A stretch of DNA of 44,261 nucleotides from JBBILU01 sp037444775 (GCA_037444775.1 JBBILU010000009.1:1-44261); one strand, 5' to 3'; shown: positions 11,672 to 21,138, counted from the first letter of the stretch. The notes: generated from the sequence alone by a model not told the origin. Numbers and translations are program-made.

Positions 11672-12847
11672 TTATTTTTCTCAAACTTTTAACACAATAT
11701 TTGTTTCAATACTTTTTTCATTAATTATTATTTTACTTTTTTTAAAAAATCTAGAAATATTTCAAAATATTTCATAGATATTATAAATAAAAGGCATTTT
11801 ATAAGCAATTCTTGTTTTATAAAAACCAATTCAGAAACAAATAGGAAAAAGTAGAAAAGTAAATATTCTTAAATCTACTAAATTAAATATATAAAATATT
11901 AATAATATTACAAATAATAAGCTGATAAATATTCCATTAATTATATGAATTTTATTTTTTGTATTTATAAAAGCTAATGAAATAATATTTAAAATAGGAA
12001 AATAAACTAAAAATGCTGAAATATTTTTATTATCTAATTTTTTTAAAATAATTTCATTTTCAGATTCTTGTTTAATAGTTTCTTCAAGAATACTTTTTTT
12101 TAAAATATCAAAACTTATAAAATCTTTTTTAGCAAAATAGGTTTGTAAATATTTAAAAAAAGTTTTTATAAAAATTATTTTATTTTCTGGGAAAGGAATT
12201 AAATCTAAATTAAGTGATATTATTTCATTTTGTGATATTAAGTTTATACTGGAATAAACGACATAAACTATATATAATAAAGTAAATAAATTTCAGATGT
12301 TAGAATATCAAAATAGATAAAAAATAGAAATTATTAATGAAATTAACAAATTTAATTTAACTATATTCTGAATAATACGGTTTTCTTTATATTCTCAAGA
12401 TATTATAAATCAAATAAATGGAATGTAAGATAAAATTATAGTTAACTTATCTTTTTCATCTAATTTCATATCTCAATTAATATCAATTATCTTTTCTTTT
12501 TTTCAAAAGAATACAATATCTCAAATTTTGAACTTTTCTCATCTACTGGCTTTTAATATTCAATAAAGTAAAATAGAAAATAAAAAAAGAAATATAACAC
12601 TTGCTATTATATAATTTAAACTAAAGCTTAGAAATCATATTCATTTTAGAAAACCATAAAAAATAAAGACCACAAAATTAATTAAAAATAAAATATGAAT
12701 TAGTATAGCTGTTTTTGTGTGATTTTTAACAAATGGATTATTTATTAAAATATTTTTTTTGTTAAATAAAAAAAGTCCAGAGATAAATAACATTAAATAA
12801 GCACTAATTGCATTATTGATAATTTTTGTATTTAGTTCTTTTTGCAT
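11672..12847 (-). CDS. Multi-spanning membrane protein of unknown function
   Basis: A 391-aa protein with about ten hydrophobic segments, including two near the start (ISAYLMLFISGLFLF and AILIHILFLINFVVFIFYGF), a central cluster, and two near the C terminus (IFISLLFVILLIFYIFNLVD and IFTFLLFPICFGIGF). Between the N-terminal and central membrane segments lies a charged loop, IIDINGDMKLDEKDK, resembling an acidic Ca-binding loop, though this is not certain. The arrangement is loosely reminiscent of DUF4870-type proteins, but I do not recognise a defined family. It is the first gene of a two-gene unit with the Rrf2 regulator (22-base gap), hinting that the regulator and this protein belong to one response. 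Confidence 0.7.
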
Positions 12848-12960
12848 AAGAATTTTTTAATTTATAATATTAGTAATATTATAGCATATAATCTAAATAA
12901 GTAAAAAATATTGAGAAATTTTGTGGAATTTTTGATTGCTAGACTTTTTTTAAAAAAATT

Positions 12961-12988
12961 TTGACAAATATAACTTTTTTAATAATAT
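12961..12988 (+). promoter_or_regulatory. Sigma-70-type promoter for the tRNA-Gly cluster
   Basis: Consensus TTGACA at 12961-12966, a 16-base AT-rich spacer, then TAATAT at 12983-12988. This places transcription start about 15 bases before tRNA-Gly. Confidence 0.65.
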
Positions 12989-13009
12989 CTACCTCGCTTA
13001 AATAAAAAT

Positions 13010-13086
13010 GCGGGTGTAGCTCAATTGGCTAGAGCATCTGCCTTCCAAGCAGAGGGTTGTGGGTTCGAGCCCCATCACCCGCTCCA
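13010..13086 (+). tRNA. tRNA-Gly (anticodon UCC)
   Basis: Complete cloverleaf: acceptor GCGGGTG/CACCCGC, anticodon stem TCTGC/GCAGA with loop CTTCCAA, T-loop GGTTCGAGCC, and an encoded 3' CCA. Anticodon UCC reads GGN codons, not UGA. The UCA-anticodon tRNA-Gly expected in code 25 organisms must lie elsewhere. Confidence 0.95.
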
Positions 13087-13102
13087 ATATTTTAAGAAAA
13101 AT

Positions 13103-13161
13103 AATAAATAGAGTTTAGGATTAGGATTTTTTCTAAATCCTAATCCTAAACTCTATTTATT
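13103..13161. repeat. 27-bp perfect inverted repeat between two tRNA genes
   Basis: Arms at 13103-13129 and 13135-13161 are perfectly complementary around a 5-base loop (TTTCT). The core is AGAGTTTAGGATTAGGATTT. It could be an unusually long terminator for tRNA-Gly, since T-rich sequence follows weakly, a processing signal, or a palindromic insertion. It ends two bases before tRNA-Pro. Confidence 0.85.
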
Positions 13162-13163
13162 TA

Positions 13164-13240
13164 CGGAAATTAGCGCAATTGGCTAGCGCACACGCTTTGG
13201 GAGCGTGGGGTTGTGAGTTCGAGTCTCACATTTCCGACCA
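13164..13240 (+). tRNA. tRNA-Pro (anticodon UGG)
   Basis: Acceptor CGGAAAT/ATTTCCG with the C1-G72 pair typical of bacterial tRNA-Pro, anticodon stem CACGC/GCGTG with loop TTTGGGA, T-arm GTGAGTTCGAGTCTCAC, and encoded CCA. Confidence 0.95.
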
Positions 13241-13251
13241 TTATATTTTTT

Positions 13252-13328
13252 GGGTGTATAGCTCAGTTGGTTAGAGCGCATGACTGATAATCATGAGGTC
13301 GATGGTTCAAATCCATCTATACCCACCA
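13252..13328 (+). tRNA. tRNA-Ile (anticodon GAU)
   Basis: Acceptor GGGTGTA/TATACCC (one G-T pair), D-arm AGCTCAGTTGGTTAGAGC, anticodon stem CATGA/TCATG with loop CTGATAA, T-loop GGTTCAAATCC, and encoded CCA. It lies 11 bases after tRNA-Pro, probably on the same transcript. Confidence 0.95.
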
Positions 13329-13352
13329 TTTTTTTAAAAATATAAATTGATT

Positions 13353-13385
13353 AAAAAGATGATTAATAAAATCATCTTTTTTTTG
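13353..13385 (+). terminator. Terminator of the tRNA cluster
   Basis: Stem AAAAAGATGATT/AATCATCTTTTT with a short AT loop and a T8 run. Confidence 0.85.
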
Positions 13386-13480
13386 TTGAATTTGATTTTT
13401 TAGGAAAAATGCATATAAATCTAATTAATTGTCAACGAAGGTTTTTAAACCTCAAAATAATATAATTCTTAACTTAATTT

Positions 13481-15223
13481 ATGAAAAAATTGTGATTTGC
13501 CTTAGTTTTTATTCTTGGAACTTTATTGCATTACTTTTTAATTCCATTAAATGAAATTTTAAAAAATGCGGATAGTTTTGCTTATTTGCAAATGTCCCAT
13601 TTTTTTTGAGACTTTAGAAGTGAAGCTTTTTGAACTGGTTGGTTTGGTTTTTTATACTCAATATTAATTCATTTTTGAAGTTTTTTTAGTGTAGATGAGT
13701 TTTTATCAGCTCAAATTATAAATTTAATTTTATTTAATTTTACTGGAATTATTCTTTATTTTATTTGAAAAAGGTATTTAAGAAGCCATTATTTAATTTT
13801 TTTCTTAGCTTTGTTTTTTTTATCTCCAATTTTATTAAATTTCAATATTTCAGTTTTGTCAGAAAATTTATATATTCCATTATTTTTACTACTTTTTCTT
13901 GCTATTTTAAAATTCTATGACAAGCCAAAAGTAAGTGATGCTATTATGTTTTGATTTCTTTTAATGTTGCTTTATATAACAAGATGAGAAGCATTTATTT
14001 ATTTGTTAGCAATATGATTAATAAGTTTAATTTTTTTACTTAAAAAATATATAAATTTCTCAAAATTTATTTTAATAAATATTTTGCTTTTATTAAGTTT
14101 TTTATTTTTTTCCTTTCCATATATTTTGCATCTAAATAGTATAACTTGAGAATGGTGATTAACAAATAAGGGTTCTTCAAATCTTAGACAAGCAATGTTA
14201 AGAGGAATTGATAAAATGGATGATGAATGATTTGAACAAGCTGTTTGAGAATTATCCAAAGACAAACTTCATTTAAAAGCTTGATTTGCTTGATGATTAA
14301 AATATGATAAACTAGAAGACAATATTTCTCTAAAAGATTATATTTCAGAAAATCCTAGTGAATTTTTTAGTAGGTGGTTTTCAAATCAAAAGAAATTATA
14401 TTTTCAAAATATGCCTCATATTGTTTTGTGATATGCTGTTTCTCTTTATTCTAACGAAAACTCTAAATTTTTTAATAATAAATTTTTGCTAAGTTTTTTA
14501 ATAATCCCAATAATATTTTTCTTTGTGGGAATTTATTATTTAATAATAGATAAAAGGAATGATTTACTCATTAGTTTTTTTAGTTTTTTCCTCATAGCTT
14601 CAATATTTTTCACAATGTTTTTTGTTTTAGATAGATATTTTATAATATTTTTGCCCATAATTTTAATTATTATAGTTTATTGAATAGATAGGCTAAATTT
14701 TAACTGAGTATTTAAAAAAAGATATATAAGCAAATCTCTTGATTCCCTTTCTATTATCAAATCTGGAATTATTTTATCTATTTTATTTATTTACTTTTTA
14801 TGAATTTTTTCTTTTTATAATATTCATAAAAATGCAGATGAATATTACAGTATAAAAAAAGAAGCTTGAGAATGGTTGCAAAATAATTGGGGAAGTTATA
14901 TAAAATGAAATGTTTCAGATTTTAAAAAATGAGTTTATGATATAGATATTTTGGAAAGATTTCCGATAGTTACATATTATTCTTGAACAAAAAATAGGTG
15001 GATAACTCCGTATACAGAAAATATTGAAGATATAGTAAAATATGCTAAATTTAATAAGATAGAATTTTTAATTGTAGATACTTTAGATTTCAAGAAGTAT
15101 AGACCACAATTACATTTTCTTTTAGATGAAACCAAAAATCATAATTGAATAATTAAAGTAAAAACTTTTAAGAAATTATATAATTGAGAAAACCAGAAAG
15201 TTATAATTTATGCTTTTAGGTAA
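13481..15223 (+). CDS. GT-C-type (ArnT/PMT-like) membrane glycosyltransferase, probable
   Basis: A 580-aa membrane protein with about ten or more transmembrane helices and a C-terminal soluble domain (about residues 455-580). After the first helix is an acidic loop, NADSFAYLQMSHFFGD, with the Asp and Tyr positions seen in GT-C enzymes that move sugars from polyprenyl-phosphate donors outside the membrane. Further features are an ITRGEAFIYLLA segment and a charged extracytoplasmic loop (about 225-315). Function as a dolichyl/undecaprenyl-type mannosyl- or aminoarabinosyl-transferase homologue is inferred from layout, and the substrate is unknown. It could glycosylate the large surface proteins encoded nearby. 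A TATAAT box 15 bases upstream of the ATG suggests a very short 5' leader. Confidence 0.65.
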
Positions 15224-15263
15224 AAAAAAAGATTTAACTACAAAATGTGGCTAAATCTTTTTT
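15224..15263. terminator. Terminator between convergent GT-C-like gene and leuS
   Basis: Stem AAAAAAGATTTA/TAAATCTTTTTT with a 15-base loop and T run, immediately after the TAA of the GT-C-like gene. It also lies beyond the leuS stop on the other strand. Confidence 0.75.
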
Positions 15264-15329
15264 CCTAATTATAAATACTAAATTTCTTGGTTAATTCATC
15301 AATAATTTCTTTTTTTCAGAAAAAACAAA

Positions 15330-18300
15330 CTACTTTATCACTAAATTCACAATTTTACCTTTTACATAAATTTCTTTAACAAGCTCTTTTCAATCAATCC
15401 ATTTTGCAACATTTGGTTCGGATTTTGCTTTTTGTAAAACTGTTTTTTCATCTTCATCAACTCAGATTTCTATAGTTCATCTTAACTTCCCAAGGACTTG
15501 AACTCAAATAGTGATAACATCATCTTTCACAAGATTTTCATCATATTCTGGCCAAGGAGCAAAAAATATAGAATTTTTTGAATTTGTAGAGATGTTATTT
15601 ATAGCATCTTTCTTTTCTGAGACACCATAAATGGATGTCTCTATATCACAATAATTTTCCCATAATTCTTCAGCTAAATGTGGAGCAAAAGGATGCAAAA
15701 TTATTGCAAATTTTTGTTTCCAATCCATAAATTTTTTCTCATCTTTTGGTCTTCCATAATTAACCAAAATCATCATTGCAGCAATTGCTGTATTAAATTT
15801 ATAATTATTAATATCTTCTTCTACTTTTTTAATAGTTTTGTGTAAAAGCTTTATTGCTTCATCATCATTTTCACAAATTTTTGCATCAACACTATCAAAA
15901 GCTCTTTCTACTTTCTCCAAAAATCTTCTTACTCAAATAATTCATTTAGAATCCCAAGGAGCAGAATCTTTGAAATCAGCCATATACATCTCATAAAGTC
16001 TCAAGCTATCAGCTCAAAATTCTTTTACAATTTCATCTGGATTTACCACATTTTTCAAACTTTTAGACATTTTTGAAACAATTCTATTTACTTCTTCTCC
16101 TGTTGAAATTTCATAAAACTTTCAAGCTTTTTCTTCAACTAAGTCGTTTGCTAAAAGTCCTCCATTTTTTCTTTCAAAAGCATGAGCCAAAATAAGTCAT
16201 TGATTTCTTAGTCTTCCAAAAGGTTCATTTGTGGGAACAACTCAAATATCAAACAAAAATTTGTGCCAAAATCTTGCATATAGCAAATGTAAAACTGCAT
16301 GTTCAGCTCATCAAACATAAGAATCTACTTCTCACCAATAATTCACAACTTCTTTATTTACTAATTCATTTGAGTTATGTGGATCCATATATCTCAAATA
16401 ATACCAACAAGAACCTCACCATTGAGGCATAGTGTTTGTTTCTCTTTTTCAAACTAAATTTTCTGCTAATTTCACATTTACAAAACTTGGAACTTTTGAA
16501 AGTGGAGAATTTCCATCTCAACTTGGTTCGTAATTTTGTACTTGTGGAAGTTCTAAGGGCAAGTTATAATCACAAACTATTTTAGAATAAATTCCATCAT
16601 AAATTTTAGAAAAAACCTTTCAACCAATAATTAATTCTCTTACTTTTCCAGAACAAGTACTCGCACCAAAACTTGATTCAGAGTCAAGAGGATTTCTTTT
16701 GAGAATGTATGCAGTATCTGAAAAATTATTTAAAGCTTTAAAATTATAATATGTTACCAAATCATAAATATTATTTTCTACTTTTTCTATTATAACTACC
16801 CAGACTTTTCAATTTACATTTAATAATCAAAAATAGTCATTTACAAAGCAAACTTTATCTATATTTTCAATTATAGTTTGTGAAAATTCAAGTCTTTTTA
16901 AAAAATCATAACGAGATTTTTCTTTAAAATGTAAAATCAAATACTTTCAACTAACTCTAATGCTTTTATCTTGATTTTTGAAAATATCAAAAATAGACTT
17001 TAATTTAAAGTTCTTTCTACTTTTTTTCTTGACTTTTTGAATAGTTTCTATTATACTGTAGTCAATTGAGAGATTGGCAGAGGTTCCCATAGGAGTATCC
17101 GACTCTAGAAATTCTAGAGGTGCATCTCTCATTTTTTTGTTTATAATATTTTTAATATTATTTTTTAGCTTATTAAAAGCTTCTTCATCTATATGAGGAA
17201 GTTTTTTTAGGTCTTCAATATCCAAATGAATAAGTGGAATTGGTTCTCACCAATATCTTTGTCTAGAAAACAACCAATCTCTAAGTTTATAATTTACTTT
17301 CTTTTTTCCAAAATTATTTTNNNNNNNNNNNNNNNNNNNNNNNNNNNNNNNNNNNNNNNNNNNNNNNNNNNNNNNNNNNNNNNNNNNNNNNNNNNNNNNN
17401 NNNNNNNNNNNNNNNNNNNNCAAACCATATTTTTTTGCAAACTCAAAATCCCTCAAGTCATGAGCTGGAACTGCCATAACAGCTCATGTTCCATAATTTC
17501 ATAGAACATAATCTCAAATCCAAAGGGGAACTTTTTCTCAGCTAAAAGGATTTATTGCATAAGAACCTGTAAAAACTCAAGTTTTTTCTTTGTTATCTGC
17601 AGTTCTATCTTGATCTGATTTCTTCTTTGAATTTTCAATATATTCTAAACAAGATTCTTTTTGTTCTTCTGTAATAAATTTCAAAACATCTTTGTGATCT
17701 GGAGCCAAAACAGCATAAGTCATTCAAAAAACTGTATCAATTCTTGTTGTATACACTGAAATAGAAAGATTTTCTAGTAGTTGTTCTACTTCTCTCCCTT
17801 TGGGAGAGATTGAGTGAGGGCTTGTTACTTTCATCTCAAATTCACATCCTTCACTTTTTCCAATCCAATTTCTTTGCATTTCCTTAATGCTTTCTGGCCA
17901 ATCAAGTCTATCAACATCAGCTAAAAGCCTTTCTGCATATTTTGTAATTGCTAAAACCCATTGTTTAATCTTTCTTTTTTCTACTTTTGTTCCACATCTT
18001 TCACAAGTAAAATCATTTAACACTTCCTCATTTGCTAAACCAGTTTTACAACTTGGACAATAATTTATTGGTAAGTCTTGTTCATAAGCCAAACCTTTTT
18101 CAAAAAGCTTCAAAAAAATCCATTGAGTCCATTTATAATATTTTGGATCAGTTGTATCAATTTCTCTGCTCCAATCATAAGAAAATCATAATTCTTTTAT
18201 TTGTCTTCTAAAGTTATCTATATTTTGGTCTGTAGTAATTCTTGGATGAGTTCCTGTTTTGATTGCATAATTTTCTGCTGGAAGTCAAAAAGCATCCCAA

Positions 18301-18527
18301 CCCATTGGATGCAATACATTATATCATTTTGCATGTTTGTATCTAGCTACAATATCATTTGCAGTCATTCATTCAGGATGACCTACATGAAGCCCTGCTC
18401 AACTTGGATAGGGAAACATATCAAGACAATAATATTTTGGTTTGGAAAAATCATTTCCAATTCTGAAAGTTTGGTTTTCTTCCCAAAACTTTTGCCATTT
18501 TTTTTCTGTTTGTGTGTGGTTGTACAT
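15330..18527 (-). CDS. leuS: Leucyl-tRNA synthetase (with assembly gap and large insertion)
   Basis: Charges tRNA-Leu with leucine. Clear landmarks are the HIGH-type motif PYPSGAGLHVGHPEG, the zinc-ligand pairs CPSC and CERC, WIGKSEG, the editing-domain [62 protein letters not shown], the KMSKS loop SKMSKSLKN, and the C-terminal anticodon-binding domain. A run of 100 Ns (17321-17420) hides the end of the editing domain. The reading frame happens to be kept, but about 50 residues are expected there from E. coli LeuRS, so the gap length is probably a placeholder. After [11 protein letters not shown] there is a ~200-residue insertion before ELPQVQNYEPSG, and two palindromic elements lie inside the frame. 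The stop is TAG. The gene starts 31 bases after the A-type carrier gene and is probably co-transcribed with it. Confidence 0.95.
17067..17131. repeat. GC-richer palindromic segment inside leuS
   Basis: A 65-base stretch bounded by inverted ends TGAGAGAT/ATCTCTCA and containing the palindrome CTCTAGAAATTCTAGAG. Its codons (ACC, GCC, CTC, TCG) are unlike the surrounding A/T-ending codons. It encodes RDAPLEFLESDTPMGTSANL within the leuS insertion. It looks like a small inserted element, by composition and symmetry only. Confidence 0.5.
17321..17420. other. Assembly gap (100 Ns) within leuS
   Basis: Exactly 100 undetermined bases, a common scaffold placeholder. The flanks translate to KKYGL and NNFGKKKVNYKLRDW, so the missing part belongs to leuS. 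Confidence 0.98.
17791..17820. repeat. Small palindromic element inside leuS (SPHSISPKGRE type)
   Basis: The perfect stem TCTCTCCC/GGGAGAGA with loop TTT, plus the flank TTGAGTGAGGG. On the coding strand it reads TSPHSISPKGRE, between the WIGKSEGCEFEMKV segment and the editing-domain strand SVYTTRIDT. Far richer in GC than its surroundings and similar to the element at 41703-41738. Confidence 0.75.
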
Positions 18528-18530
18528 AGG

Positions 18531-18570
18531 TTGTTTTATTATTTTTTATTATTTTTTATTATTTTTTATT
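18531..18570. repeat. 10-bp tandem repeat (ATTATTTTTT) upstream of leuS
   Basis: About four near-identical copies of a 10-base unit span the leuS leader and the last codons plus stop of the A-type carrier gene. Copy-number change could alter the carrier's C terminus (NKK-stop) and the distance to leuS. Confidence 0.75.
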
Positions 18571-18960
18571 AAATTTTCATTTTAATTTTTTTAAACTTTC
18601 TAGTTTTATTTTAGGTTCTTTATCTTCTCAAAAAGAAAAACTACTTCAGCATCAACATCTGGATTTAACATTTTCGGAAGAATAAATATAACTTATTTTT
18701 TCTTTTCAGTTATGGTCGGCTTTTATTATTCTTGTTATAGAACAATTTTGAAATTTTTCTTTATCTTTTTTATCAAAAAAACAGAGCAGTTCATGATTTT
18801 CTATTTTCAAAGTAATTTTTAATAAATTTTCTGTAATATCAAAATTATCTGTAATATTTACCTTTGTTCCAGAACATCAAGCATTATAAAAAAATATTTT
18901 TATTTTTTCAAACTTTTCTTCTTTAAAATATTTTAGAGCATTTTTATCTATATTTAACAT
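18559..18960 (-). CDS. A-type iron-sulphur cluster carrier (HesB/IscA/ErpA-like)
   Basis: A 133-aa member of the A-type carrier family, which hands Fe-S clusters to client proteins in the cytoplasm. The three cluster cysteines are recognisable: AGCSGTKV near residue 29 and CGCGSSFSFG near residue 102. Glycines in both motifs are TGA, so the standard code would destroy them. The segment between is longer and more diverged than in IscA/SufA. The gene ends in TAA inside a 10-bp tandem repeat and precedes leuS by 31 bases. The Rrf2/IscR-like regulator in this window is a plausible controller (inference). IscA, SufA and ErpA subtypes cannot be separated by eye. Confidence 0.85.
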
Positions 18961-19030
18961 TAAATTATAATCAGAAAATAAAATAATATACTAAGAAATA
19001 ATATATTTATAAAGTGTAAAAAGTAAAATA

Positions 19031-19064
19031 AAAAACTTTTCTAAAAATTTTTAGAAAAGTTTTT
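19031..19064. terminator. Perfect 17-bp palindrome, terminator of tRNA-Leu
   Basis: AAAAACTTTTCTAAAAA directly followed by its exact complement, then T-rich sequence on either side. It lies just downstream of tRNA-Leu on the minus strand. Confidence 0.7.
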
Positions 19065-19076
19065 ATCTTTTTTGTT

Positions 19077-19161
19077 TGGTGCCCAGAGAGGGACTCGAAC
19101 CCTCACATCCAAAGGACGGGGGATTTTGAGTCCCCTGTGTCTACCATTTCACCATCTGGGC
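19077..19161 (-). tRNA. tRNA-Leu (anticodon CAA)
   Basis: An 85-base tRNA with long variable arm: acceptor GCCCAGA/TCTGGGC, anticodon stem GGGGA/TCCCC with loop CTCAAAA, T-loop GGTTCGAGTCC, and encoded CCA. It reads UUG codons. Confidence 0.95.
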
Positions 19162-19179
19162 TTTGAAAAAAGCTAGGAC

Positions 19180-19207
19180 ATTATATAGAAAAAAAAATAT
19201 ATGCAAA
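19180..19207 (-). promoter_or_regulatory. Promoter of tRNA-Leu
   Basis: On the minus strand, TTGCAT (19201-19206), a 15-base spacer and TATAAT (19180-19185) end about 18 bases before the mature tRNA. Confidence 0.6.
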
Positions 19208-19272
19208 TTTTTTGACTAAAAAAAATTTATATGCTAGAATTTATTTACATTAAAAACTAAAACAAAAACAAA

Positions 19273-20313
19273 ATGAAAAATGAACACAAAAGTGAAGAAG
19301 TTGTAGATATATTATGAGCATTTGAAATATATCAAGATGAAGATATTTTAAATAATAAAAGTAACTTTTATGAAAAAGAAGAAATATTTGTAATAGAAAA
19401 TGAGAAAAATATTTTTGAATGAGAAGAAATAAAAATTGAAAATTCTTCAACACAAGAATTTACACAAAAAAATGTTACCGAATTGAAAAACAATATTTCA
19501 ACAAAAGCAAAACAAACAAAAACTAAATTTGATTACTTTTTGTCATACTCAACCTTTGCTTTGAAGTATAGTTTCACATCTGTTGTAATTTTTGCTGTTT
19601 TACTTCTTGGTACAAACTATTCTGCTTATATAAATCTAGCTCAAAGCTATTTTTGAGATAATTCCAAACAAGAATGAAATTTTGTTGCCTCTGTAAATGC
19701 CACAAAAATAGAAAGTCCAGAAGTTCATAAAAAAACAAAAAAGGAAAGATTAGAAGAACTTAGTGCAAAAGATTCTGAAGTTACAAACCAAGAAGATAAA
19801 TATTCTATAAAATCTATGATAGCAAAAAGTAATTCTAGAATTAATTTAAATATTGATATTGTTCCTTATGAAAATAGATTAATTATACCAAAACTTGGAA
19901 AAAATATTCCACTTATGGATGTAAAAGATTCAAAAGCAAGTTCTGAAAACGAATTAAATGATATTTTTATGAAAGAGTTGGAAGGTTGAGTTGTTAGGTA
20001 TCCTTGAAGTGCTCAGCCTTGAAAAATATGAAATTCATTTATTTTCTGACATTCTTCAAATTTTCCTTGGATTCCTTGAAAATATAATGATGTTTTTTCA
20101 ACTCTTTGAAACTTAAAAGAAAATGATGAGGTTATAGCTTATTACGGACAAAAACAATATACCTATGTAATTAAAGAAAAAAAAGTTATTTCACCTAGAG
20201 ATATTGATATTTTAAAAAGAGATAAGTGAAAAGCAGAAATAACTCTTATGACTTGTTGGCCTCTTGGAACAACTTTAAATAGATTAATTTTAGTTTGAGA
20301 ATTAAAAAAATAA
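19273..20313 (+). CDS. Sortase-family transpeptidase, N-terminally anchored
   Basis: A 346-aa sortase. Residues 1-90 are acidic and cytoplasmic; one transmembrane helix follows (about 94-118, SFTSVVIFAVLLLGTNYS), then a linker and the sortase barrel from NRLIIPKLGKNIPLMD. Catalytic residues are all present: His260 in FGHSSNFP, Cys328 in LMTCWPLG and Arg337 in LNRLIL. The Gly of FGHSS is TGA. Sortases cut a C-terminal sorting signal and join the protein to an acceptor. The TCWP context resembles class D/E-like enzymes, but the class is uncertain. No protein in the window ends with an evident LPxTG-type signal, so its substrate is elsewhere or uses a different motif. The next gene starts one base after its stop, so they form an operon. 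Confidence 0.9.
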
Positions 20314-20314
20314 T

Positions 20315-20599
20315 ATGATTTGATTTGAATATGTGGAGAAAACTCCAAAGCAAATATTTGATTCTATAGCTTATATAAGCTTAGAAAATATAAATTCTAT
20401 AATTATTATGGTTACTGTGTCTTTTCTTGTTGTTGTAATTATAAATTATATTCTTCCAGCTATAAATATTTCAAAAACTTTTCTGAGAGATGAAAAGATA
20501 AAGAAAAAAAAGAAAGATTTTATAAAACAGATTGCTTTTCAAAAAGAATTAGAAGATGAAATAGCTAAGAGTTTATGAACTATATATAAAAAAATATAA
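20315..20599 (+). CDS. 94-aa single-pass membrane protein linked to sortase
   Basis: Small protein with one transmembrane helix (about residues 33-52, IIIMVTVSFLVVVIINYILP), followed by a strongly basic juxtamembrane stretch (RDEKIKKKKKDFIKQ) and an acidic C terminus. The start ATG overlaps nothing but lies one base after the sortase stop, implying translational coupling and a related role. Its second codon after Met-Ile is TGA (Gly), so under the standard code only the GTG at 20333 would be callable. No family recognised. Confidence 0.7.
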
Positions 20600-20631
20600 A
20601 AAATTTGCAAATTTTTAAAAAAATCTATAAT

Positions 20632-20661
20632 AAACCTAAAGCAAAATTCTGCTTTAGGTTT
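20632..20661 (+). terminator. Terminator of the sortase operon
   Basis: Stem AAACCTAAAGCA/TGCTTTAGGTTT with loop AAATTC-like sequence and a following T run. Confidence 0.85.
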
Positions 20662-20685
20662 TTAATTTGTAATTAGACAATATTT

Positions 20686-21126
20686 ATGGATTTAAATAAG
20701 GTTCAAATTATTTGAAGATTAACTCAAGATGTTGAGTTAAAAAGTACTCCAAATGGACAAAATGTATCAACTATTACTGTTGCAACTGGTAGAACTTGGA
20801 CAGATTGATCTTGAGCTAAACAAGAACAAACAGAGTTCCACAATGTAGTTTTATGGGGAAAGTTAGCAGAAATTGCTAGTCAATATTTAGGAAAATGAAA
20901 AAAAGTTTATATGGAATGAAGACTTCAAACAAGAAGTTGGGAAGCTCAAGATTGAACAAAAAGATATAGAACAGAAATTGTTTGAGAAAATATGATTATG
21001 TTAGATTCTAAAGGATGAGATTCAGCTCCTGTTTCTTCTTATGAATCAACTCCTTCTTCTGGAGCAGTGAGAAAATCTTCTCCAAAACAAGAAGAAGAAA
21101 TTTCAATTGAAGATATTCCGTTTTAA
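20686..21126 (+). CDS. ssb: Single-stranded DNA-binding protein
   Basis: A 146-aa SSB that coats single-stranded DNA in replication, repair and, with ComEC, incoming DNA. The OB fold is clear: MDLNKVQIIGRLTQDVELK, then NVSTITVATGRTW, TEFHNVVLWGKLAEIASQYL, GKKVYMEGRLQTRSW and TEIVGENMIMLD. A short Ser/Pro linker leads to the acidic protein-binding tip EISIEDIPF, the usual interaction site for partner proteins. TGA provides the Gly in IIGRL, EGRLQ and VGENM. It is flanked by terminators on both sides and so is monocistronic, and it converges on the trigger factor gene. Confidence 0.96.
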
Positions 21127-21138
21127 TAAAAAATATGC

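Noticed and set aside
13103..13161. CRISPR repeat or integron attC site
   Set aside because: Only a single palindrome, no spaced repeats, no cas or integrase gene in the window, and no attC core sites.
16570..17225. Intein or homing endonuclease in leuS
   Set aside because: No N-terminal Cys/Ser splice block, no C-terminal His-Asn plus Cys/Ser/Thr, and no LAGLIDADG or HNH motif seen.
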